From: Arenicella sp.
Lineage (GTDB): Bacteria > Pseudomonadota > Gammaproteobacteria > Arenicellales > Arenicellaceae
NCBI GenBank assembly: GCA_016763815.1
Contig: JAESTB010000107.1
Location: 1-8,137, forward strand
Direction: 5' to 3'
DNA: 8,137 nt
The notes under the pieces are model-generated. The model made no database searches. It saw nothing but the letters and a program-made list of their open reading frames with translations, and was not told the DNA's origin. A program made the position numbers and the translations under genes. Positions 1 through 6,256 of this stretch are shown piece after piece. How positions within the stretch are numbered: position 1 is the stretch's first letter; the number at the start of each line of letters is the position of its first letter.

Positions 1-1361
1 TTATCCCAACTGTTTTCTGATTGCCACTTTCTAGCCGCCGTTAAACTAGTTAACATATGACCGTTGAGCTTAGCAACAACTTCTAAAGATATACCCGAGT
101 TAATTGAATTTTGAATCGGGTCTCGGTTCTGTGCAATCGTATTGCTATCATCTGATGCAACAAACCCCAGTATTGATTCAATGCTCCCGCCTTCCCTAGA
201 GTCGCCCACAAAAGAGGGGTCAACGAAAATACCAAGACGATCATCTCGTGTAATTCTGGCACAGCACTCTGTTTTCTGATTTGAATAATCCCCTGACAAT
301 AGAACATTGATCTTATCGTTTACCGACCAGTTGATTTTTCCACTTACGTAGCCAGTATCAACACCGTTTACAAGATTACCAGTGGTAACATTGTTCGCAT
401 TTCCGTCCCATTTACGTCGTGCCCCACTTAGCCTATAGGAAAACTTATCGCTAACAGGGCCGCTCACACTGAACTTAGCGCCAACATCTTTATCCGATGT
501 TATATAGGCCCGAACACGAGCCTCATTGTGCTCAGCATTGGGCCGTTTAGTAATAATGCTTACCAAGCCCGCCGATACATTCTTGCCATACAGTATGCCC
601 TGTGGCCCATTGAGTACTTCGATTCTCTCAACATCAGGCAACTCGTTAAACTGCGCCCCTCCCCTCGCCATAACAACACCATCTACCACAGTCGAAACGC
701 TAGGTTCGACCCCTGCACCGAGAACTTGCGTGCCAATACCTCGTATTCGCAATGAAGATTGATCGTAACCCCGCTTTTGAGAAAACGTCATTGAGAGCAC
801 TTGTTTACGAATATCTTCAACGCGCTGAATGCCATTTTCGTTGATCTGTTGCTCACTAATGGTGGCCACGTGCTGAGGCACAGTCATTATGTTTTGCTTT
901 CGCTTGCGAGCAGACACAACGATTTCATCCAGCGTGCCATTTACCGCATTAGATTTATTCAAAAGCACTAAATTAGGTTCGTCTTTTAGAGCCAAAATTG
1001 AGCGTACAATTATGGTGCTGTTATTAATGAGCTCATACTCAAATTCATGCCCGTCTAAGACCTGCTTGAGTACGTCTTCAAGTGTAAACGCTCCTAACAG
1101 TTTTATATCAACCTTGTCATCATACATCTCTGTTTGTTGTATGATTAATTGAAGGTCGCTCTGCGATGCGACCTGAAAAAGTGCATCGCTTAGTGTTGTC
1201 GCTAAAATATCATAAAACACCCTGTTTTCTTTTTCGGCATGAGTATCCAGTACCACACTCAAAGACAGAACAATAAATGCAGTGGCCCACGGCCTACCCA
1301 GACGCAGCCTTATTCTTTGACGTATTTTGAGTCGAAAAAATGATTTTTTTGCTACTCGCAT
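1..1361 (-). CDS. TonB-dependent outer-membrane receptor with N-terminal STN domain (C-terminus off the left edge)
   Basis: The 453 visible codons read from ATG at 1361 to the window edge without a stop, so the protein is cut inside the window border, not necessarily in the genome. Residues 1-42 form an unusually long, arginine-rich signal peptide with a hydrophobic core (ATAFIVLSLSVVL) and likely cleavage after THA. Residues about 50-120 look like an STN (secretin/TonB short N-terminal) domain, followed by a TonB-box-like LDEIVVSARK at 144-153 and a plug domain at about 157-275 with the familiar LRIRGIG, VDGVV and VERIEVLNGPQGILYGKN stretches. The barrel starts after about 280. An adjacent Cys pair (C366, C367) lies in an early barrel or loop segment. 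Family knowledge: such receptors import siderophores, vitamins, glycans or peptides using TonB energy, and STN domains pass a signal to an anti-sigma factor; neither regulator is in this window. Substrate unknown. Start chosen for the signal peptide; only a weak AGAG Shine-Dalgarno precedes it. Confidence 0.93.
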   Translation of the reverse strand, partial: MRVAKKSFFRLKIRQRIRLRLGRPWATAFIVLSLSVVLDTHAEKENRVFYDILATTLSDALFQVASQSDLQLIIQQTEMYDDKVDIKLLGAFTLEDVLKQVLDGHEFEYELINNSTIIVRSILALKDEPNLVLLNKSNAVNGTLDEIVVSARKRKQNIMTVPQHVATISEQQINENGIQRVEDIRKQVLSMTFSQKRGYDQSSLRIRGIGTQVLGAGVEPSVSTVVDGVVMARGGAQFNELPDVERIEVLNGPQGILYGKNVSAGLVSIITKRPNAEHNEARVRAYITSDKDVGAKFSVSGPVSDKFSYRLSGARRKWDGNANNVTTGNLVNGVDTGYVSGKINWSVNDKINVLLSGDYSNQKTECCARITRDDRLGIFVDPSFVGDSREGGSIESILGFVASDDSNTIAQNRDPIQNSINSGISLEVVAKLNGHMLTSLTAARKWQSENSWD

Positions 1362-1385
1362 AAACTCTATTGTGGATACGCCATA

Positions 1386-1401
1386 GATAATTTTTATTAT
1401 C
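1386..1401. repeat. AT-rich palindrome GATAAT-TTTT-ATTATC at the predicted receptor transcription start
   Basis: Two perfect 6-base half-sites, GATAAT (1386-1391) and ATTATC (1396-1401), are separated by TTTT. The half-sites equal those of Fur boxes, but the spacing of four bases is neither the 1-base nor the 7-base arrangement expected for GATAAT/ATTATC halves in Fur sites. It lies between the candidate -10 box and the receptor start codon, where a bound repressor would block transcription. It could equally be a simple leader hairpin. Confidence 0.4.
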
Positions 1402-1406
1402 CAAAA

Positions 1407-1435
1407 AGCTTACAGTACCCACACCATTGAGTCAA
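1407..1435 (-). promoter_or_regulatory. candidate sigma-70-type promoter of the TonB-dependent receptor
   Basis: Read on the minus strand, TTGACT (1435-1430) is followed after exactly 17 bases by TAAGCT (1412-1407). The -35 box matches the consensus at five of six positions, but the -10 box matches at only three. It would start transcription near 1400, giving a leader of about 40 bases before the receptor ATG. This is a pattern match only; no upstream activator site is recognised. Confidence 0.33.
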
Positions 1436-1751
1436 AACACAGTCAGATAAAGTCGTTTTTTCTAGACGCATTCAGCCGAAATAACAAGGACACGAAATAG
1501 CAAGGACATGCATAGCTGTTTTCACGTAAATCAACTAGTTACAAGACTTTATGTCGGATGGAATTGAGCTCTCATGTTCAAAAAATAGCCGACTTTTTAG
1601 AAATTGTTAACAAGCGTGTTCTTATAGTTCGCTTGCAGTTGGTGTGAGCCAACACTAAGCGCTCAATTGAAAATTAAGTAAGGCTGTTGCATGCTAAAAT
1701 GCGCATAAATGGCAAGATCCAAGGCTTGACCCCAAATATACGCGTTAATGA

Positions 1752-1760
1752 CAAAAAAGG
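1752..1760 (+). promoter_or_regulatory. ribosome binding site that decides the prolyl oligopeptidase start
   Basis: The purine run CAAAAAAGG ends seven bases before the ATG at 1768. The upstream in-frame starts (TTG 1687, ATG 1699) would add 27 or 23 polar residues before the signal peptide and have only a poor purine match, so the 1768 start is favoured. Confidence 0.6.
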
Positions 1761-1767
1761 CTTAACA

Positions 1768-3957
1768 ATGAAATTGAGTGCAATACGGAATAAATCGACA
1801 TTAATATTAGTTGGAACCCTTGTTTCTGCTTCAATGATGGCATGTTCACCGCAAAATGAAGCGTCACAGAGTACCAATACCGAAATGGCGAATACAGAGT
1901 CCAAAGAAATTAGTCTTGTTTACCCTACGACAAAAAAAGGCGAGGTGATTGATACTTATTTCGAAACGGCCATTGCCGACCCTTACCGTTGGTTGGAAGA
2001 CGACCGCAGCTCAGAAACTGAATCTTGGGTAGTTAAGCAAAATGCAGTAACGCAATCTTATTTAGCGAACATTCCATACCGGGAAAAAATTGCTGGCGTG
2101 GTGCGTGATTTACTCGATTATGAGCGTATTAGCGCGCCGTTTACCGAAGGCGATTATACCTATTTCTATAAAAACGACGGCTTACAGGATCAAAGCATCG
2201 TTTATCGTCAAAAGGAAGGCGAAGAGATCGAGGTTTTTATCGACCCGAATAAGTTCAGCGAAGATGGAACGGTGTCATTAGGCGGCTTATCATTTTCGGA
2301 CAATGGTTCTATTGCCGCCTACCAGACGTCTACCGGCGGAAGCGATTGGCGTGAGATTTACTTTTTAGATACTAACTCGATACAGCTGCTTGACGACAAA
2401 TTAATTAACGTCAAATTTAGCGACATGAGCTGGTACAAAAATGAAGGAATTTATTACTCCAGCTACGACAAACCAGAGGGTTCAGAGCTCAGCGAACTTA
2501 CCGACCAACATAAGCTCTATTACCATAAAATAGGTACTGAACAAGCCAAAAATAGTAAAATTTTCGGGCATAGTGATGACGAAAAACATCGCTATATTGG
2601 TGGTCAAGTAAGTGAAGACAATCGTTACTTAGTCGTCACAGCGCAAAAATCTACGTCTGGCAATCGTGCCTATTTGAAAGATCTTGAACGCCCCGATTCT
2701 GCCTGGAAGACGATTAAAGAAAGCATAGATTCGGACGTATATTTACTGAGCAACGATGGCTCCAGCCTGTATCTGGTAACCAATGAAAACGCGCCAAATA
2801 GCAAGATTGTCACCGTTGATGCGAGCAATCCAGGCATGGAAAACTGGAAAGACCTGATCCCAGAAACCGAAAATGTACTAAGCCCAAGCACGGCTGGTGG
2901 ATTTATTTTTGCCGAATATATGGTTGATGCGATATCTAAAGTTTATCAGTATTCGTTAGATGGTAAGCAAGTGCGTACTATCAAATTACCAGCCATTGGT
3001 AGCTCGGGCTCTTTTGGCGGTAAGAACGATATCAAACGCACTTATTACACGTTCAGTAACTATGTAACGCCCACGACTATCTACTCGTTTGATATCGAAA
3101 GCGGTGAATCTAGCTTATATAACAAACCGGCCTCAAGCTTTGACGGTAGCCAATTTGTATCAAAGCAAGTGTTCTATTCATCTAAGGACGGCACCAAAAT
3201 CCCTATGATCATCACACACCATAAAGATACCAAGCTAAACGGTGATAACCCGACCATTTTATATGCTTACGGCGGTTTCAACATTAGCTTAACGCCTAGC
3301 TTCAAATCGACCGTAGCCGCGTGGTTAGAATTAGGCGGTGTTTATGCCGTACCGAATATTCGAGGCGGCGGTGAATATGGTAAGGCATGGCACCAAGCGG
3401 GCACTCAATTACAGAAGCAAAATGTATTTGACGACTTTATCGCAGCGGCCGAATATTTAACCGATAACCAATATACCAATAGTTCAAAACTGGCAATACG
3501 CGGTGGTTCAAATGGCGGCTTGCTTGTTGGTGCGGTCATGACCCAACGACCTGACCTTGCTGCGGTCGCTTTACCCGCGGTAGGCGTACTAGACATGTTG
3601 CGTTATCACACCTTCACCGCCGGTGCAGGGTGGGCTTACGACTACGGTACTTCAGAGCAAAGTAACCAGATGTTTGAGTACTTGAAAGGCTATTCCCCCG
3701 TTCATAATGTGAAAGCCGGCGTTGAATATCCAGCGACAATGATTACCACGGCCGATCATGACGATCGAGTTGTACCCGCGCATTCGTTTAAGTTTGCCGC
3801 TGTGTTACAAGAGTTTCAACAGGGTAGTAATCCAACGCTTATCCGTATCGAAACAGATGCGGGGCACGGCGCAGGCACGCCCATTAGTAAAACGATTGAA
3901 CAATACGCCGATGTATACGGGTTTACGCTGTATAACATGGGCGTTAAATCGCTCTAG
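1768..3957 (+). CDS. prolyl oligopeptidase family serine peptidase (S9A), predicted lipoprotein
   Basis: A 729-residue protein that hydrolyses short peptides after proline (family knowledge). Residues 1-25 are a lipoprotein-type signal peptide ending in a lipobox-like MMAC with lipidation expected at C26; S27-P28 after it gives no inner-membrane retention signal, so outer-membrane anchoring is likely. The S9 N-terminal region starts at about Y52 with DPYRWLED at 71-78, followed by the beta-propeller to about 460. The alpha/beta-hydrolase domain carries YGGF (501-504), RGGGEYG (532-538) and GGSNGG with nucleophile S581. By position against porcine prolyl oligopeptidase, W622 is the proline-stacking Trp, D665 in DHDDRVVP and H700 in AGHGAG complete the triad, and R667 matches the substrate-binding Arg. 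Length is normal for the family plus a signal peptide. The ATG at 1768 is preferred because AAAAAAGG lies seven bases upstream and it gives a clean signal peptide; the frame stays open back to TTG at 1687. Transcribed divergently from the receptor gene. Confidence 0.95.
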   Translation: MKLSAIRNKSTLILVGTLVSASMMACSPQNEASQSTNTEMANTESKEISLVYPTTKKGEVIDTYFETAIADPYRWLEDDRSSETESWVVKQNAVTQSYLANIPYREKIAGVVRDLLDYERISAPFTEGDYTYFYKNDGLQDQSIVYRQKEGEEIEVFIDPNKFSEDGTVSLGGLSFSDNGSIAAYQTSTGGSDWREIYFLDTNSIQLLDDKLINVKFSDMSWYKNEGIYYSSYDKPEGSELSELTDQHKLYYHKIGTEQAKNSKIFGHSDDEKHRYIGGQVSEDNRYLVVTAQKSTSGNRAYLKDLERPDSAWKTIKESIDSDVYLLSNDGSSLYLVTNENAPNSKIVTVDASNPGMENWKDLIPETENVLSPSTAGGFIFAEYMVDAISKVYQYSLDGKQVRTIKLPAIGSSGSFGGKNDIKRTYYTFSNYVTPTTIYSFDIESGESSLYNKPASSFDGSQFVSKQVFYSSKDGTKIPMIITHHKDTKLNGDNPTILYAYGGFNISLTPSFKSTVAAWLELGGVYAVPNIRGGGEYGKAWHQAGTQLQKQNVFDDFIAAAEYLTDNQYTNSSKLAIRGGSNGGLLVGAVMTQRPDLAAVALPAVGVLDMLRYHTFTAGAGWAYDYGTSEQSNQMFEYLKGYSPVHNVKAGVEYPATMITTADHDDRVVPAHSFKFAAVLQEFQQGSNPTLIRIETDAGHGAGTPISKTIEQYADVYGFTLYNMGVKSL

Positions 3958-3969
3958 TTGGTACCAACT
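3956..3969. repeat. 14-bp perfect palindrome overlapping the prolyl oligopeptidase stop codon
   Basis: AGTTGGTACCAACT is perfectly self-complementary with no loop, and its first two bases are the last two bases of the TAG stop codon. There is no following T-run, so it is not a standard terminator. It could be a protein-binding site or chance. Confidence 0.5.
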
Positions 3970-4471
3970 TAGTCGACACAAATAGAGCAGCCCCATTTAG
4001 CGTTAACTAGCGTTTTAGTCGTTAGCTAATGCTAAGCGGGCCTGTCGGAGCCGACTTGATTGACCGACGAATGTTTATTTAGAGGCGAGGCGATGAGTTG
4101 AGCCTTTTTAGTGTGGGCTCCGTGCCCGTTTTGGACGCCCTACTTCGTTGGGCAAAGTTCGGTGTTTTTCAAGAAGTCCGGCAGTCTATATTGATGGAAT
4201 ATTTTCTATAAAATTTCCGACTTAGCTCTGCTCGAATATCTTAACCTGCTCTTCTGCGACAGCATTCACATTCATGTCGTCATCGTCCGTGTCATAGTTC
4301 GTATGTCCTCATAGTTCGCTCATACCATACCTTACCGATCTTGAAAAAAGCGGCCAATGGAGTCTTGGTTCTGACTCATTTCATATCGGAAACGACGGGT
4401 CGCATCTTGGTTTTCCTGTGAATAAGAAGGTGTTTTCTACCACCTTCTTAAGATAATGGTATTTCTACGGC
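3958..4471. other. intergenic region without a convincing gene, several weak hairpins
   Basis: The 514 bases between the convergent ends of the prolyl oligopeptidase and nucleoside-hydrolase-like genes hold no open frame that looks like a protein. An imperfect stem (4003-4012 with 4020-4029, one mismatch and one G-U pair, 7-base loop) may help end peptidase transcription, though no T-run follows. Smaller stems lie at 4044-4055 (GTCGG/CCGAC) and 4356-4380 (bulged 8-bp stem around GAGTC/GACTC). On the minus strand a short acidic open stretch including YDTDDDDMNV ends with TAA near 4230; it has no start of its own before an upstream stop except the internal Met, and I do not call it a gene. The right end holds the hairpin listed separately. 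Confidence 0.6.
4423..4450 (-). terminator. terminator-like stem-loop after the nucleoside-hydrolase-like gene
   Basis: A perfect 10-bp stem, TAAGAAGGTG (4423-4432) with CACCTTCTTA (4441-4450), encloses an 8-base loop, and begins 21 bases past the stop codon of the minus-strand gene. On that strand the stem ends in CTTCTTATTCAC, so the U-tract is poor. Position favours a terminator or 3'-end stabiliser. As it sits between convergent genes it could act in both directions. Confidence 0.55.
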
Positions 4472-5650
4472 CTAACTACCATGCCCATAATGCGCCAACA
4501 ATTGCTTTGCAAACGGCACGAAAATCGAATTGACTGAAAGGCCATAGGCTTCGCGCATCAGTTTCGCCTTAGGTTTTCTCTTCCACGTCTTCTTATCGGT
4601 AAGGATCGGTGTTTTGACAAGGTGTGTGGGCACAGCACTCGGATTCAGCAGCCAGCCAACGTTGGCAATATCCCAAATAACCCAACTACGGCCAAACACA
4701 TCATTCTTATCAATTCCATAAAAGGTATACAGCGGGTTGTTGTTGTATCGCTCAATGAGCGCCTGCCCTATCTCCCCCGAATCACCAAACCACGTTTCGA
4801 CATCTGGCTTTGACATGTTGAGCATTTCGGCAATGTAAAACCCGGGAATGTAAACAAGTGGTACGCCGCTGCTAAACAACAGTTGCGAGGCATACAAATC
4901 CTCATCCAAATTGAGTGAGTTGTTAACTAATTTACTGTTTGTGGGGTAACCTGCATCCCATATTACAACGATGTTAGGCAGGATTCTGGGCTCCAACAAC
5001 AGTGCAGAAGATACATTGGTAGGGCATGCAATTGCGACGACATAAATCGGCTCTTCAGGCGAAGCCGTCAAGGCCAGCTCAATCAACCGTTCTGCAGCGG
5101 GGCTTTTAACGGGTGTCGTTGGTCCCTGCATAAAATGGGTAGCACCTGTAAACACTTTTCCTTCTGAAGAAACGCCCATCAAGTCGAACATCTTTAGCAC
5201 ACTTCCATAGCTTCCGGGAATGCCCAAGTCGCAAATGCCATCAATGCAACCACCATTGAGGTGTGGATTGTTTTTCATTTCGAATGGCGTAGTACCCAAT
5301 GCCAAAATATCTTCAATTCGGACTTGGTAATCGTCAAGGAATGCTTGCTGCTTCTTTGTTCTTTTTGCCGGTGGCAGGAGGTAAATTACGTAGGCCTCCA
5401 CCAAGCTGGTCAAACGCGTTTTGAATGAGTAAGGTTCGATCAGAACCGCCTCCAATTTGACTTTGTTTAACGACTCTATCGGAAACTTCTCTTGTTCCAA
5501 TAGCCACGCGAGGGCAAAGTGATCGTCGACTTCATTGTCAAAATCGGTATCGAAAACTACGCGGAGCGGTTTATTCGTAGTGCTTGGGGGTTGCAGTATT
5601 CTGCGCCGCTTCTTGTTCGAAAGTGTGGGGAACTTAATTTTCTTAGACAT
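4472..5650 (-). CDS. nucleoside hydrolase-like protein (inosine-uridine nucleoside hydrolase superfamily)
   Basis: A 392-residue protein without a signal peptide, so probably cytoplasmic. The defining feature is VVFDTDFDNEVDDHFAL (31-47), the superfamily calcium- and ribose-binding cluster, with D34, D36, D38, D42 and D43. Later landmarks agree: TPVKSPAAERLIELA, then YVVAIACPTNVSSALL (203-218), VVIWDAG (228-234), the SGVPLVYIPG strand (261-270) and SWVIWDIANVGWLLNP (322-337), in which D327 should be the distal metal ligand. Family enzymes cleave the N-glycosidic bond of ribonucleosides to base and ribose. In the best-known members the residue before this Asp is the catalytic His; here it is W326, as I recall for the DTDxxNEIDD subgroup. 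Oddities are a lysine/arginine-rich N-terminal tail (1-30) and a longer segment at about 88-147 with C135 and C140 in GGCIDGICDLGIPG. No clear Shine-Dalgarno precedes ATG 5650, but no other start is close. Substrate uncertain; the gene stands alone. Confidence 0.85.
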   Translation of the reverse strand: MSKKIKFPTLSNKKRRRILQPPSTTNKPLRVVFDTDFDNEVDDHFALAWLLEQEKFPIESLNKVKLEAVLIEPYSFKTRLTSLVEAYVIYLLPPAKRTKKQQAFLDDYQVRIEDILALGTTPFEMKNNPHLNGGCIDGICDLGIPGSYGSVLKMFDLMGVSSEGKVFTGATHFMQGPTTPVKSPAAERLIELALTASPEEPIYVVAIACPTNVSSALLLEPRILPNIVVIWDAGYPTNSKLVNNSLNLDEDLYASQLLFSSGVPLVYIPGFYIAEMLNMSKPDVETWFGDSGEIGQALIERYNNNPLYTFYGIDKNDVFGRSWVIWDIANVGWLLNPSAVPTHLVKTPILTDKKTWKRKPKAKLMREAYGLSVNSIFVPFAKQLLAHYGHGS

Positions 5651-5990
5651 ATTTAATTAGCATAGTGATTCATTAGGCTTACATAGCTAAAGTGACTCAG
5701 TTTAAAACAGACTTATTTTAAAACGGGCTTTGATTCGGCTATCTTGATATCTAGTGGGATACCTCTGCGGCAGGATAAACTGCATGTCCTCATAGTGCGT
5801 ACCAGATTAATCCCATCACCCAGTGGGGTGATATTTGCTGACATATTTAAAAAGTGTAGCAATCGACGCACAACAAACAAGTGTGCTTTCGTCCAATTGA
5901 CTTTCTGTAATACCGAACTTACGCGGTTAATTGACACTGGTCAAATAAAAACGAAAGGGGATTTAAAAGTAAACCGCAGTTTAATAGGCA

Positions 5991-6048
5991 AATAAAGGGG
6001 TCGGTGACAAACGCGAATAAGAGCCATTTGTCACCGACCCCTTTTATA
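5991..6048. repeat. 58-bp palindromic repeat, copy A (REP- or MITE-like)
   Basis: Perfect 18-bp arms, AAAGGGGTCGGTGACAAA (5994-6011) and its reverse complement (6027-6044), enclose a 15-base loop. The element shares 56 of 58 bases with copy B at 7568-7625. The right arm runs into TTTTATA, so a transcript would form a very stable hairpin followed by a short U-run, usable as a terminator in either direction. Similar GGGGTCGG-type palindromes occur dispersed in gammaproteobacterial genomes near REP-associated (IS200-like) transposases, from general recollection; no transposase is present here. Confidence 0.9.
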
Positions 6049-6115
6049 CCGTGTAGGCGTTGTCCGCGCCCCAAATGAAACCGCCGCACTCATGTCACGT
6101 AAAACCTTATTCTGT

Positions 6116-6136
6116 AATAACATGTAATACGTTATT
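6116..6136. promoter_or_regulatory. inverted repeat upstream of the monohaem protein gene, possible operator
   Basis: AATAAC (6116-6121) and GTTATT (6131-6136) form a 6-9-6 inverted repeat about 120 bases before the start codon, in an AT-rich stretch that also has two TGTAATA words. The dimension suits a dimeric regulator, but no regulator family is recognised and AT-rich half-sites arise easily by chance. Confidence 0.25.
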
Positions 6137-6256
6137 CAGCCTATCCGTTGTATTTTAGCCAACATGGTTATTACTAACGGTGTACCAATTCCGTGCATTC
6201 AACTTTAAGCCTAAGCACTTAACACCCAAGCACCCCAACCTAAACGAGGATAAATC

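Larger units (their letters stand above)
1362..1767. other. divergent intergenic region between the receptor and prolyl oligopeptidase genes
   Basis: No gene is supported in these 406 bases. Besides the receptor promoter candidate and the palindrome listed separately, it holds an imperfect 16-base tandem repeat beginning with CAAGGACA at 1485 and again at 1501, a perfect 10-base palindrome TTGTTAACAA at 1604-1613, and a small stem GTTGG/CCAAC at 1638-1653. TATAGT at 1623-1628 could be a -10 box for the peptidase gene, but no -35 sequence sits at proper spacing, so no promoter is called for that direction. Confidence 0.6.
5651..6256. other. intergenic region between divergent genes; contains palindrome copy A
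   Basis: Apart from the 58-bp palindrome at 5991-6048, I see no supported gene in these 606 bases. Two overlapping open frames of 74 and 83 codons (5713-5937 minus, 5744-5995 plus) have no recognisable motif and no good ribosome site. A further minus-strand stretch reading HYEDMQFILPQRYPTRY, ending near 5702, is somewhat protein-like but lacks a start; the region may hold decayed coding DNA. Close to the downstream gene are an AATAAC-N9-GTTATT inverted repeat (6116-6136) and two TGTAATA words ten bases apart (6113, 6123), possible regulatory sequence for the monohaem protein gene. Confidence 0.55.

Noticed and set aside
526..1152. Plus-strand open frames of 75-87 codons
   Set aside because: They are shadows of the minus-strand TonB-dependent receptor, whose STN and plug domains read through the same bases.
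1386..1401. A true Fur box at the receptor promoter
   Set aside because: The 4-base spacer does not fit the accepted Fur site arrangements, so it is kept only as a palindrome of unknown role.
1687..1767. Upstream in-frame starts (TTG 1687, ATG 1699) for the prolyl oligopeptidase
   Set aside because: They would place a polar extension before the lipoprotein signal peptide, whereas ATG 1768 has a well-spaced AAAAAAGG and a clean signal sequence.
4303..5796. 13-base repeat ATGTCCTCATAGT at 4303-4315 and 5784-5796, seemingly flanking the nucleoside-hydrolase-like gene
   Set aside because: About one such exact 13-base match is expected by chance in a window of this size, and the flanking bases do not extend the similarity.
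5713..5995. Overlapping 74- and 83-codon open frames on opposite strands as small genes
   Set aside because: Neither shows a known motif, a good ribosome binding site or consistent protein-like composition; they are treated as non-coding or possibly decayed sequence.
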